From assembly GCF_000281955.1 (NCBI RefSeq), contig NZ_AKKF01000145.1, positions 1 to 55,447 of the forward strand: a stretch of DNA of 55,447 bases. The letters run 5' to 3'. The first letter of the stretch is position 1. The number at the start of each line of letters is the position of its first letter. The translations under genes were made by a program, and so were the position numbers. Below the pieces are notes generated by a model. It did no database searches. It was not told the DNA's origin and was given only the letters and a program-made list of their open reading frames with translations. This document shows positions 15,851-23,910 of the stretch, piece by piece. This DNA is from Caulobacter sp. AP07. GTDB lineage: Bacteria > Pseudomonadota > Alphaproteobacteria > Caulobacterales > Caulobacteraceae.

Positions 15851-17209
15851 CTAGTAGGCGAAGTCCTCGAACACCCGGTTGATGTCGCCCTTCCAGGCGC
15901 CGTTATAAAGCGCCAGCAGGCGTTCGGCGGGGGTGATCCCGCTGTCGGCGATCTCTTCCAGCTCGCCCAGATAGATCGACTCGTCCAGGAAACCGCCGTT
16001 GAGGTGGGCGCGGGCCTTGAGGCCCTGCTTGGCGACGGCCACGAAGTCCTTGGCCACCTCCTGGGCCGTGCGGCCGGCCACCTTGGCCTTGAGGCCCAGC
16101 TTCGGCACGTCGCGGCGCAGGCCGGCGCGATCCTCCGCCGTCCAGTCCTTGCAGAGGTCCCAGGCCGCGGCCAGGGCGGCGTCGTCGTAGAACACCCCGG
16201 TCCACAGGGCCGGCAGGGCGCAGAGACGGCTCCACGGCCCGGCGTCGGCCCCACGCATCTCCAGATAGGTCTTCAGCCGCACCTCGGGGAACAGGGTCGT
16301 GGTGTGGTCGGCCCAGTCCTTGATCGAGGCGTACTCGCCCGGCAGTTCGGGAATCTTGCCGTCGATGAAGTCGCGGAAGCTGCGGCCGGCCAGGTCGATG
16401 TAGCGGTCGCCGCGCTTGGCGAAATACATCGGCACGTCCAGGGCGTAGCGGGCGTAGCGTTCGAAGTCGAAGCCGTCCTCGAACACGAAGTCCAGCAGGC
16501 CCGTGCGGTCGGGGTCGGTGTCGTTCCAGACGTTGGCCCGGGCCGACAGGAAGCCGTTGGGCTTGCCCTCGGTGAACGGCGAATTGGCGAACAGGGCGGT
16601 GACGATCGGCTGCAGGGCCAGGCTCATGCGGAACTTGGCGACCATGTCGGCTTCGGACGAGAAGTCGAGATTGGCCTGCACGGTGCAGGTGCGCAGCATC
16701 ATGTCCAGGCCCAGGTTCCCGACCTTGGGCATGTAGTTGCGCATGATGACATAGCGGCCCTTGGGCATCACCGGAACCTCGTCACGCCGCCAGAGCGGCG
16801 AGAAGCCCAGGCCCAGGAACCCCAGGCCCAGTTCGTCGGCGACGGTCTTGACCTCGTCCAGGTGCTGGCCGGTCTCCTCGCAGATGTCGTGCATGGTCAG
16901 CAGCGGCGCGCCGCTGAGCTCGAACTGGCCGCCGGGCTCCAGGCTGACATTGGCGCCGTTACGCTCCAGCCCGATGATCGTCGGGCCTTCCATCACCGGC
17001 TTCCAGCCGAAGCGCTGCAGGCCGGTCAGCAGGGCGTGCACGCCGCTGGGCCCCTCGTAGGGAACGGGCCGGTTCGTGCCCAGGTAGAAGCCGAACTTCT
17101 CATGCTCGGCCCCGACCCGGAACTGCGCCTTGGGCTTGGAGCCCTCGGCGAAATAGGCGGTCAGATCGTCCAGCGTCAGCGGACGCTCCTGGCTCATGGC
17201 TTCGGCCAT
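15851..17209 (-). CDS. gshA: Glutamate-cysteine ligase, class II (plant/alphaproteobacterial type)
   Basis: A 452-residue enzyme catalysing the ATP-dependent first step of glutathione synthesis. It belongs to the GCS2/plant-like class: FRVGAEHEKFGFY at the start, GPTIIGLERNGANVSLEPGGQFELSG-type substrate loops, YMPKVGNLGLDMM, the Cys-containing MLRTCTVQANLDF, HLTTLFPEVR-like TTTLFPEVRLKTYLEMRGAD and a conserved C-terminal GWKG-type end (NGAWKGDIN). The ATG at 17209 lies six bases after GGGAAGG; a GTG-free extension of seven codons is less likely. It appears monocistronic. Length is normal for the class. gloB lies 3.5 kb away on the other strand. Confidence 0.95.
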   Translation of the reverse strand: MAEAMSQERPLTLDDLTAYFAEGSKPKAQFRVGAEHEKFGFYLGTNRPVPYEGPSGVHALLTGLQRFGWKPVMEGPTIIGLERNGANVSLEPGGQFELSGAPLLTMHDICEETGQHLDEVKTVADELGLGFLGLGFSPLWRRDEVPVMPKGRYVIMRNYMPKVGNLGLDMMLRTCTVQANLDFSSEADMVAKFRMSLALQPIVTALFANSPFTEGKPNGFLSARANVWNDTDPDRTGLLDFVFEDGFDFERYARYALDVPMYFAKRGDRYIDLAGRSFRDFIDGKIPELPGEYASIKDWADHTTTLFPEVRLKTYLEMRGADAGPWSRLCALPALWTGVFYDDAALAAAWDLCKDWTAEDRAGLRRDVPKLGLKAKVAGRTAQEVAKDFVAVAKQGLKARAHLNGGFLDESIYLGELEEIADSGITPAERLLALYNGAWKGDINRVFEDFAY

Positions 17210-17503
17210 CGGCCTTCCCTCCCAAAACACGCATCCAGAAGAGAGGGGATTTTCCCTCCGACCCGCCCGCGAAATGCCGTGCTGCGCAGTTGGGCGTTTT
17301 CTTAGCGAACCTCAAGGGGCGCGCCCAGCCTTTCGCAACAGTCGAGGTTCCGCTCGCGGCCTCCAAGCCGAATTTTGGCGTCAGGTCGATCGGACCAAGG
17401 TCTTTTCCCGACGGACTTGCCGTGCGAAGCTCAACCCTGGGACACCGCTCCTCAGCCCGGCACGCGCACCGCCGCCCCTGCCCGACCCTCAACGGTTCAC
17501 GTG

Positions 17504-17878
17504 ATGCCCCACGCCACTCAGCACATCACCTTCGGTCGCGCCGCCCCCGGCGTCGTCGTGCGCGACATCCAGGCCGCCTACGCCTTCTATTCCGGGGTTC
17601 TCGGCTTCCGGAAGACGTTCGAGAACGGCAACCCCGTCGGGTTCATGATCCTCGAGAAGGACGCCGCCGAGATCCATCTCAGCCAGGCCCGCGAGCATCG
17701 CGCGACGACGATCAACGTCCTGCACATGTACGTGGACGACGTGGCGGCCCTTTACGCGGTCTGCCAGGCGGCCGGCGTGCGGATCATCAAGTCCCTGCAA
17801 GACAAGGACTATGGCCAGCGCGCCTTCGTCTTCGCGGACCCGGACGGCAACCGCATCGACGTGGGCGAGGAACTCTGA
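17504..17878 (+). CDS. VOC (glyoxalase/dioxygenase) family protein
   Basis: A 124-residue vicinal-oxygen-chelate protein with the two paired beta-alpha-beta-beta-beta modules: GVVVRDIQAAYAFYSGVLGF in the first, FADPDGNRIDVGEEL in the second. Candidate metal ligands include Glu in AAEIHLSQ and the final Glu of the DGNxIDVGEE motif. The ATG at 17504 begins the fold cleanly; upstream in-frame sequence is unlike the family. The 294 bases between it and gshA hold no gene or clear signal beyond possible divergent promoters. Function could be detoxification or resistance; not predictable. Confidence 0.85.
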   Translation: MPHATQHITFGRAAPGVVVRDIQAAYAFYSGVLGFRKTFENGNPVGFMILEKDAAEIHLSQAREHRATTINVLHMYVDDVAALYAVCQAAGVRIIKSLQDKDYGQRAFVFADPDGNRIDVGEEL

Positions 17879-17912
17879 ACGTCGGTTGACCGGACTCCGG
17901 ATCGCGTCCGCC

Positions 17913-18629
17913 CTACCGCCAGTCCCCCGCCGCCGCCTGCCACAAGGTCATGGCCGCGATGGCGGCGGTGTCGGCCCGCAGGATGCGCGGGCCCAGCGAG
18001 ACCGGGATGACGAAGGGCAGGCTGCGCAGCCGCTCGCGCTCCTCCGGCGCGAAGCCGCCTTCCGGACCGATCAGGATGGCGGCCGGCGCCCCCGTGCCGG
18101 TCACCGCCTCGATCATCGGCCTGGCGTCGCCGCCCTCGTCGCAGAAGACCAGGCGACGGGCCGGATCCCAAGTGTCGAGGATCTTGTCCAGCTTCTGCGG
18201 GTCGTCGATCACCGGCACGTCGAGGCGACCGGTCTGCTCGGCGGCCTCGATGGCGATGGCGTCCAGCCGGCCCAGCTTGAGGAAGTCGACATTGGTGCGC
18301 CGGGTCTGGGTCAGGCGCACGCGGCGCGCGCCCAGTTCGGCGGCCTTCTCGACGATGGTCTCGACCCGGCCGCGCTTGACCATGGCCACCACCAGGTCGA
18401 GGTCGGGCGCGTGGTCCTGCGGGCGGGTCTGTTCCTCGGCGCGCAGCAGGCAGCCGCGCTTGCCGGCCTCGGTCAGGCTGGCGCGCCACTCGCCGTCCTG
18501 GCCGTTGAACACCAGGATCTCGTCGCCGACCGACAGCCGCATGACGGCGGTCAGGTAGCGCGACTGGTCGATACTGGGCGCGACGCCGGCGCCGGCCTTG
18601 AGGGGATGGGGGACGAAAAGACGGATCAT
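17913..18629 (-). CDS. rsmE: 16S rRNA (uracil1498-N3)-methyltransferase
   Basis: A 238-residue SPOUT-class RNA methyltransferase modifying U1498 of 16S rRNA. The N-terminal PUA-like domain begins IRLFVPHPL and contains HYL-like SRYLTAVMRLSVGD. The SPOUT knot carries the SAM-binding motifs AILIGPEGGFAPEE and LGPRILRADTAAIAAM, diagnostic of RsmE. EQTGRLDVPVI and KAAELGARRVRLTQTRR are also family segments. Length is normal. The ppk2 gene diverges 46 bases upstream. Confidence 0.95.
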   Translation of the reverse strand: MIRLFVPHPLKAGAGVAPSIDQSRYLTAVMRLSVGDEILVFNGQDGEWRASLTEAGKRGCLLRAEEQTRPQDHAPDLDLVVAMVKRGRVETIVEKAAELGARRVRLTQTRRTNVDFLKLGRLDAIAIEAAEQTGRLDVPVIDDPQKLDKILDTWDPARRLVFCDEGGDARPMIEAVTGTGAPAAILIGPEGGFAPEERERLRSLPFVIPVSLGPRILRADTAAIAAMTLWQAAAGDWR

Positions 18630-18675
18630 GACGCCCTTCTAGCGCAACTGCATGTTCCGGGGGTAGGCTCCCCCC

Positions 18676-19437
18676 ATGACCAAGTCCCGCGACTATGACG
18701 AAGAGCTGCGCGACCTGCAGCTGGCCCTGATCACCCTGCAGCGACAGGCGATCAAGGAGGGTTGGAAAACCCTGACCCTGTTCGAGGGCCGGGACTCGGC
18801 TGGCAAGGACGGGGCCATCGCCCGGGTGGTCGAGCACGCCCACCGCCGCGCCACCCGCGTCATCGCCCTGCCCGCGCCCTCCGAACGCGAACGGAGCGAG
18901 TGGTACTTCCAGCGCTATGTGAAGGAACTGCCGGCCGCCGGCGAGGCCGTGGTCTTCAACCGCTCCTGGTACAACCGCGCCGGGGTCGAGCGGGTGATGG
19001 GCTTCTCGACGCCGGAGCAGCAGGAGCAGTTCCTGCGCGACGTGCCGGCCTTCGAGCTGATGCTGGTGCAGAACGGCACGCGGCTGACCAAGCTGTGGCT
19101 GGACATCGACCGCGAGGAACAGGCCGTGCGCCTGGAGGCCCGCCGCAAGGATCCGCTGAAGGCCTTCAAGGTCAGCGACCTGGACGCCGTGGCCCAGGCC
19201 AAGTGGGACGACTACTCCAAGGCCCGCGACGAGATGCTGATCCGCACCCACTCGACCCCCGCGCCGTGGATCTGCGTGCGGGCCAACCACAAGAAGGCCG
19301 CGCGGTTGAACATCCTGCGCTGGCTGCTGCACGCGGCCGGGTCGAAGAAGGCGCTGAAGGGGGTGGAGAAGCCCGATCCGGAGGTGATCTTCCCGTTCGA
19401 GCCGGCGGCGATCGAGGATGGGCGGCTGGCGAAGTAG
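18676..19437 (+). CDS. ppk2: Polyphosphate kinase 2
   Basis: A 253-residue class I PPK2 enzyme, transferring phosphate between polyphosphate and nucleoside diphosphates. The Walker A loop is GRDSAGKDG (residues 38-46), then ALPAPSERERSEWYFQRY, and the lid-proximal motif RSWYNRAGVERVMGF. The residue before RSWYNR is Asn95 where many PPK2 enzymes have Asp. Other family features are FERMLVQNG-like FELMLVQNGTRLTKLWL, DPLKAFKVSDLDAVAQAKWDDY and TPWICVRANHKKAARLN-type PAPWICVRANHKK. It diverges from rsmE. A repeat follows the stop. Confidence 0.94.
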   Translation: MTKSRDYDEELRDLQLALITLQRQAIKEGWKTLTLFEGRDSAGKDGAIARVVEHAHRRATRVIALPAPSERERSEWYFQRYVKELPAAGEAVVFNRSWYNRAGVERVMGFSTPEQQEQFLRDVPAFELMLVQNGTRLTKLWLDIDREEQAVRLEARRKDPLKAFKVSDLDAVAQAKWDDYSKARDEMLIRTHSTPAPWICVRANHKKAARLNILRWLLHAAGSKKALKGVEKPDPEVIFPFEPAAIEDGRLAK

Positions 19438-19448
19438 GCGGGGTGATC

Positions 19449-19563
19449 ACTTGCCCCCTCCGGGCCTGCGGCCCTCCTCCCCCATAGGGGGAAGAGTTTA
19501 GAGCGCGAGGCTCCGCCCCCTATGGGGGCGGACAGACCGCGAAGCGGTCAGGTGGGGGCAAGT
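19449..19563. repeat. G-rich double-hairpin intergenic repeat, copy B (inverted layout)
   Basis: Bounded by a perfect 10-base inverted repeat, ACTTGCCCCC and GGGGGCAAGT. Inside are GGGCC-TGC-GGCCC, a CCCCCATAGGGGG hairpin, CCGCCCCCTATGGGGGCGG and GACCGC-GAA-GCGGTC. The parts match copies A and D but with the GTGGGGG boxes on the outside. It fills the space between convergent ppk2 and the aldo/keto reductase gene. Confidence 0.85.
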
Positions 19564-19571
19564 CCCCCGCC

Positions 19572-20411
19572 TCACTCCACGTCCCACTCGAACGCCTTGT
19601 CCAGCCAGTCTCCCAGCCGTCCGTCCGGCCGCGCCAACGCGGAGATTCGCGCCATCTCGCCATCCGACAGCGCGAAGTCGAAGATGTCGAAGTTCTCGGC
19701 CAGTCGGGTCGGATTCTTGGTGCGCGGGATGGTCACCACGCCCTGCTGAACCTGCCAGCGCAACGTCACCTGGCCCGGCGTCTTGCCGTGCGCCTCGCCG
19801 ATCTCGATCAACACGGGATCGCCGGCGACCTTGCCCTGGGCCAGGGGCGACCAGGCGGTGATCGAGGCGCCGATCGCCCGCGCCTTGGCGATCAGGGTCT
19901 TCTGCGACAGGTAGGGGTGGTACTCGACCTGGTTGGTGGCGATGGGCGCCTCCGACGCCGCCTGGGCCTTGGCCATCAGGCCCGAGGGGAAGTTGGACAG
20001 GCCGATGGCCCGGGTCAGGCCGCGGTCGCGCACGTCGTTCAGGGCGGCCATGGTCTCGACCAGGGCCGGCCTGGGCTTGGGCCAGTGCAGCAGCAGCAGG
20101 TCGACCTGCGGGACCCTCAGCTTGCGAAGACTCTCGTCGACCGACCGCTGCAGATCGCCATGCGCGAAATGCTCGACCCATACCTTGGTGGTCAGGAAAA
20201 TCTCGGCGCGCGACACGCCGGTGGCCGCCAGGGCCGCGCCGACGTCCTGTTCGTTGCCGTAGATCTGGGCGGTGTCGATGTGGCGATAGCCCAGTTCCAG
20301 GGCCCGCTCGACCAGCGGCTGGGCGCTGCCGTCCTCCAGCTGCCAGGTGCCCAGGCCGATGACCGGCATGGCGACGTCGCCCGAGCGGATGTCGGGAATG
20401 GAATGCGGCAT
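19572..20411 (-). CDS. Aldo/keto reductase (DkgB-like)
   Basis: A 279-residue NADPH-dependent carbonyl reductase of the 2,5-diketo-gluconate reductase group. The catalytic tetrad is visible as Asp46, Tyr51, Lys76 and His109 (HIDTAQIYGNE, TTKVW, LLLLHWP). Family signatures are IGLSNFPSGL, NQVEYHPYLSQ and the cofactor loop VTIPRTKNPTRLAENFDIFDF. Length is usual for the group. It is transcribed towards ppk2 and separated from it by a repeat. Such enzymes often reduce methylglyoxal; the physiological substrate is unknown. Confidence 0.94.
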   Translation of the reverse strand: MPHSIPDIRSGDVAMPVIGLGTWQLEDGSAQPLVERALELGYRHIDTAQIYGNEQDVGAALAATGVSRAEIFLTTKVWVEHFAHGDLQRSVDESLRKLRVPQVDLLLLHWPKPRPALVETMAALNDVRDRGLTRAIGLSNFPSGLMAKAQAASEAPIATNQVEYHPYLSQKTLIAKARAIGASITAWSPLAQGKVAGDPVLIEIGEAHGKTPGQVTLRWQVQQGVVTIPRTKNPTRLAENFDIFDFALSDGEMARISALARPDGRLGDWLDKAFEWDVE

Positions 20412-20430
20412 GGCGGGGCTCCGGAAAGGC

Positions 20431-21075
20431 TCAGGCGGATATAGGACGCCGCGCCGGGGGCGCCAGCCGCGATTGCAGGTGCTGCAGGCCGGTGAGGGCC
20501 AGGGTCACGACGTAGAACCCGGCGCCCATCGCCAGCATGGTGACCAGCACCGCGCCGTAGCCGTGCTTGGCCACGTCGAGGAACGGATAGGGATAGAAGC
20601 CGCTGAACGCGCCGTGCAGCAGCGACCAGGCGCCGTACAGGGCGGGGAAGACCAGCGCCTTCCAGGCCGTGGACCACCGCGCCGCCTCGCGCGGCGGCGC
20701 GATCAGGAAGTCCAGCAGGTACAGCGCCGGGGTCACGCTGTGCAGCAGGGTGTCGGCGACCAGTTGCGCGCCCTGCGGGTTCCAGAGCCCGGCCAGCAGG
20801 GTGTGATAGATCGCCGCCGTCACGGCGATATAGACCGAGACCGCCACCCGGGTTCCGGCCCGCGCCGCCCACCGGCCCAGCGGTGTCGCCGGCGCCAGGA
20901 CCGACGCGCCCAGCAACACCGCGACCGCCAGGTTGCTGAGGATCGTGAAGAAGCTGAAAAACCGCACCACCGCCTGGCCCAGCTCCGGCCCCGCCTTGCC
21001 GTGGATCATCAGCCAAAGCTGCAGGATGACGCCGCCCCAGACGATCAGGGCCGCGCAAGCTCGCCAGGTCTTCAT
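20431..21075 (-). CDS. Pr6Pr family membrane protein
   Basis: A 214-residue protein with six predicted membrane segments and the Pr6Pr (FAR-17A/AIG1-like) pattern: RFFSFFTILSNLAVAV near residue 38, TAAIYHTLLAGLWNP, LLHSVTPALYLLDFL with conserved His and Pro, and YGAWSLLHGAFSGFYPYPFLDV. The conserved Thr and His residues of FTILSN and LHSVTP correspond to those of hydrolase members in animals, but bacterial activity is untested. The ATG at 21075 overlaps the stop of the upstream MmcQ/YjbR gene (ATGA), so the two are co-translated. The stop lies 19 bases before the aldo/keto reductase start, so all three may form one unit. Confidence 0.88.
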   Translation of the reverse strand: MKTWRACAALIVWGGVILQLWLMIHGKAGPELGQAVVRFFSFFTILSNLAVAVLLGASVLAPATPLGRWAARAGTRVAVSVYIAVTAAIYHTLLAGLWNPQGAQLVADTLLHSVTPALYLLDFLIAPPREAARWSTAWKALVFPALYGAWSLLHGAFSGFYPYPFLDVAKHGYGAVLVTMLAMGAGFYVVTLALTGLQHLQSRLAPPARRPISA

Positions 21076-21425
21076 GATCCAGAACCTTTCATCGCGTCAT
21101 GGGCCTTCAACGCCTTCTTCGGCGTCACTTCGCGCCAGCGGCGCTCCAGCAGGCGTTCCACCGTGCCGGGATGGACGCGCGACAGGCGGACCAGCACATA
21201 GGGATAATTGCGGTAGTGGTCGGTGACGTAGAAGGTCTCGGGCTCGGCCTCGATCAGCATCTCGCGCTCGTCCAGGCCGACGCCCGGACAGACCAGGGTG
21301 TCGCCGTCCTCCTTGAGCCGGGTCAGGAACTTGCCGTGCGCCTTGAGGCAGTCATAGCCATAGGACGTGCCGTCGGCGACGCCGGGCAGGCTGAACGCGA
21401 AGGCGCGCACCTCGTCGAAGGTCAT
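21072..21425 (-). CDS. MmcQ/YjbR family protein
   Basis: A 117-residue protein of the MmcQ/YjbR (CyaY-like fold) family. It begins MTFDEVRAFAFSLPGVADG and includes FLTRLKEDGDTLVCPG, DEREMLIEAEPETFYVTDHYRNYPYVLVRL and LLERRWREVTPKKALKAHD, the usual signatures. The family is called DNA-binding by annotation only. I chose the ATG at 21425, which gives the standard N-terminus. The stop is coupled to the Pr6Pr start. The SDR-like gene diverges 65 bases upstream. Confidence 0.9.
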   Translation of the reverse strand: MTFDEVRAFAFSLPGVADGTSYGYDCLKAHGKFLTRLKEDGDTLVCPGVGLDEREMLIEAEPETFYVTDHYRNYPYVLVRLSRVHPGTVERLLERRWREVTPKKALKAHDAMKGSGS

Positions 21426-21490
21426 GATCGCAGATCCCGGGGGGTCAAAGATCCATGGGCTGTCCCGCCCGCGACGACTATAGGGAGAAG

Positions 21491-22381
21491 ATGGACGCTG
21501 AAAACACCCCCTCCCCCAAAGAGCTGGCCCCATCGAGCTTGGCGTCACCGGTCCTGGTGTTGGGGGCCACCAGCCTGATCGGCGACTTCCTGCTGGCTCG
21601 CCTGAACGCCGCCGGGATCGAGCCGATGGCGCTCAGCCGCCAGCCGCCCAGCGACGACGTCTGCTGGGTGGACGCCGACCTGGCCGATCCCGATCTGGCC
21701 GACGAACTGCCGCCCGTCGCCACGGTGTTCTCGCTGTCGCCGATCTGGCTGCTGCCCCAGGCCCTGCCGGCCCTGAAGGCCGCCGGCATGACGCGGCTGG
21801 TGGCGTTCTCCTCGACCAGCCGCTTCACCAAGCAGAATTCGCCCGACGCCGCCGAGCGCGGCGTCGCCAAGGCCCTGGCCGACGCCGAGGCCAAGGTCGA
21901 GGCGTTCTGCGCCGAGCGCGGCGTGGCCTGGACGATCCTTCGCCCCACCCTGATCTATGTCGAGGGCCGCGACGGCAATGTCAGCCGCCTGGCCAGCCTG
22001 ATCCAGCGCTTCAAGATCCTGCCGCTGTCGGGACGCGGCGAGGGCCTGCGCCAGCCGGTCCATGCCGAGGACCTGGCGATCGGCGCCCTGGCCGCCGCCG
22101 CGGCCCCGGCCGCCCACGACAAGGCCTACGACCTGACCGGCGGCGAGACCCTGACCTACCGGGTGATGGCCCAGCGGGTGTTCGAGGGCCTGGGCCGCCG
22201 GCCGGCGATCCTCAGCCTGCCGCCGTGGCTGTTCCGCCTGCTGCTGACCCTGGCCCGGCCGTTCTATCCCGGGGCCACGGCGACCATGGGCGACCGCATG
22301 GCCCAGGACCTGACCTTCGACGACGCGCCGGCCCGGCGGGATTTCGGGTGGGCGCCCAGGGATTTCCGGCCTCGGTTCTGA
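21491..22381 (+). CDS. NAD(P)-binding SDR-like protein (NmrA/epimerase type)
   Basis: A 296-residue atypical extended SDR protein. The Rossmann nucleotide loop is VLVLGATSLIGDFLLARL near residue 21. There is no obvious catalytic YxxxK; FSSTSRFTKQ occupies the region where active extended SDRs carry their Ser/Tyr. AWTILRPTLIYVEGRDGNVSRLASLIQRF and PVHAEDLAIGALA are typical of the NDUFA9/UDP-sugar epimerase-like branch. A late segment, LFRLLLTLARPFYPG, may associate with the membrane. The ATG at 21491 follows GGGAGAAG. Role uncertain; quinone or lipid-linked reductase functions are common guesses. Confidence 0.87.
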   Translation: MDAENTPSPKELAPSSLASPVLVLGATSLIGDFLLARLNAAGIEPMALSRQPPSDDVCWVDADLADPDLADELPPVATVFSLSPIWLLPQALPALKAAGMTRLVAFSSTSRFTKQNSPDAAERGVAKALADAEAKVEAFCAERGVAWTILRPTLIYVEGRDGNVSRLASLIQRFKILPLSGRGEGLRQPVHAEDLAIGALAAAAAPAAHDKAYDLTGGETLTYRVMAQRVFEGLGRRPAILSLPPWLFRLLLTLARPFYPGATATMGDRMAQDLTFDDAPARRDFGWAPRDFRPRF

Positions 22382-22397
22382 GCGCCGAGGATAGACT

Positions 22398-22464
22398 GGG
22401 GACACACACTCGCCCCACCGCTTTCGCCATGTGAACCAAGAACTTGCCGCGAGTGTGTGTCCCC
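22398..22464. repeat. GGGGAC palindrome, copy 1 (spaced arms)
   Basis: Perfect 15-base arms (GGGGACACACACTCG and its complement at 22450-22464) separated by 37 bases. It sits between the convergent SDR-like gene and the YkgJ pseudogene. Two related palindromes occur at 30143 and 37511. Confidence 0.85.
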
Positions 22465-22481
22465 GGACCTGCCGCTGACCT

Positions 22482-22997
22482 CTACTCCACGTCGCTCAGC
22501 ACCATGGCGAACGGAACCCGCGCACCGTCGCGGTCGACATAGCCGCTGACCAGCTTGTGGTCGGGATTGAGCACGCCCAGGTCGACGTCCTCGGTGGGGA
22601 ACATCACCACCCGGCGGTCGCCGATGCAGATCAGCAGCTCGTAGCCGTCATGGGCCCGTTGCGACATCGCCTTGAGCCGCGAATAGTAGGGTTCGCGCGT
22701 CCACGACGCCGGCTTGCCCGGATCGACCACCACGTTAAGCCGCTTGCCGTCGCGGTCGGCGTACATCAGGAAGCCCGCCCGATTGGGCCGCCAGGCGTCG
22801 TCCAGCTTTTCCGAGGTCAGCCACATGCAATGGAAGCCCCGGCAGGCGCTGGGCCGGCCGTCATAGTCGCCGCAGCCCGAGCCCTTGCGGAACTTGCCGC
22901 ACTAGGCGCCGGCTGGCTTGTCCAGCTCGCTGATGTGCAGGACCTTGCAGCACATGCCGCAGTCGCCGCAGGCCTTCGAAACGGTGGTGTCGGTCAT
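22482..22997 (-). pseudogene. YkgJ-type cysteine-cluster gene with a TAG at codon 32
   Basis: Read from the ATG at 22997, this frame encodes a 171-residue close paralogue of the adjacent cysteine-cluster protein. It begins MTDTTVSKACGDCGMCCK, with Cys10, Cys13, Cys16 and Cys17, and continues past the stop with CGKFRKGSGCGDYDGRPSAC. Codon 32 is TAG (22902-22904) where the paralogue has TGG (Trp) in HVWCGHFRKG. The rest of the frame is intact to the stop at 22482, so this looks like a recent point nonsense mutation or a base-calling error. A downstream restart at 22826 would lack the whole cysteine cluster. The start overlaps the stop of the intact copy (ATGA). Confidence 0.85.
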
Positions 22998-23443
22998 GCC
23001 GGGATCTCGCGCACCAGGCCGTAGTCGACGTCGCGGTCAGGCAGGATCTCGTAGCCCCGCTGTCCGACCAGCACGTTGAGCGTCAGGCCCTTGGGCGCGC
23101 CGCGCGCCGCCCAGGCCTTGAAGGTGTCGTAGAACGGCGCGCGCCGCCAAGCGTCGGGCGAGGCCGGATCGACCTCGACCACCAGGGCCTGGCCGTCGTT
23201 CTCGCGGTGCAGGACGAACCGCGCCCGGTCGGGCCGCCAGCGGTCGTCCAGGTTGGGCGCGCGCAGCCAGTAGCAGGAGAAATCGGCGCAGGCCCGAGGC
23301 CGCTCGGCATAGATCCCGCAGCCCGCGCCCTTGCGGAAATGGCCGCACCAGACATGCGGCGCCTTGTCGATGGCCTTCACGCCCATCAGCTTGCAGCACA
23401 TGCCGCAGTCGCCGCAGGTCCTGTCTTGCGCCGCCTCGCCCAC
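22994..23443 (-). CDS. YkgJ-type cysteine-cluster protein
   Basis: A 149-residue protein of the YkgJ (UPF0153) family, predicted to bind zinc or an iron-sulfur centre. The CxxCxxCC cluster is at Cys10, Cys13, Cys16 and Cys17 (CGDCGMCC). Further Cys residues follow in WCGHFRKGAGCGIY, RACADF and SCYWL. The GTG at 23443 is the only start placing the cluster at the usual distance. The stop overlaps the start of a tandem paralogue carrying a nonsense codon. No enzymatic role is established for the family. Confidence 0.88.
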   Translation of the reverse strand: MGEAAQDRTCGDCGMCCKLMGVKAIDKAPHVWCGHFRKGAGCGIYAERPRACADFSCYWLRAPNLDDRWRPDRARFVLHRENDGQALVVEVDPASPDAWRRAPFYDTFKAWAARGAPKGLTLNVLVGQRGYEILPDRDVDYGLVREIPA

Positions 23444-23511
23444 CGTTCGTCGCCTCGCAAATCGTCAGGAGACGGATTTATCGATTTTTCGTGACGGTTT
23501 TTCGCGCGCGC

Positions 23512-23868
23512 CTATTCCGGCGCCGCGCCCTCGCTCCACACCGCCAGCTCGTTGCCGGACGGGTCGGTGAACTGGAAGCGCCGCCCGCCGGGGAAGGCGA
23601 AGATCGGCTTGGTGATCGCCGCGCCCGCCGCCGTCACCTTGGCCAGCATGGTCTCCAGGTCGTGGGCGTAGAGCACCACCAGCGGCTTGGCCGGGACGTC
23701 CGCCGGGTCGTGGAAGAAGCCGCCGTCCGCGCCCTGCCCCTCGAAGGCCGCGTAGTCGGGGCCATAGTCGGTGAAGGTCCAGCCGAAGGCCTGGCCGTAG
23801 AAGGCCTTGGTGGCCGAAAGATCGCCAGCGGACCATTCGATATAGTCGATCTTGCCGTCTTCGCGCAT
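23512..23868 (-). CDS. VOC family protein
   Basis: A 118-residue glyoxalase-fold protein. First module: DYIEWSAGDLSATKAFYGQAFGW; second: FAFPGGRRFQFTDPSGNELAVWSE. The Glu in YIEW and the Glu in GNELAVW are candidate metal ligands. The subgroup recalls small proteins annotated as glyoxalase/bleomycin-resistance-like without a known substrate. It is not close in sequence to the VOC gene at 17504. It follows the methyltransferase gene with a 42-base gap on the same strand. Confidence 0.88.
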   Translation of the reverse strand: MREDGKIDYIEWSAGDLSATKAFYGQAFGWTFTDYGPDYAAFEGQGADGGFFHDPADVPAKPLVVLYAHDLETMLAKVTAAGAAITKPIFAFPGGRRFQFTDPSGNELAVWSEGAAPE

Positions 23869-23910
23869 GGCCGAGCCTTTCAGTTGTTCCCTTATTGTTC
23901 TAGTTCGCGA

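Noticed and set aside
22482..22826. Short intact gene starting at the internal ATG 22826
   Set aside because: It would lack the cysteine cluster and has no ribosome-binding site; the frame upstream matches the paralogue through the TAG.
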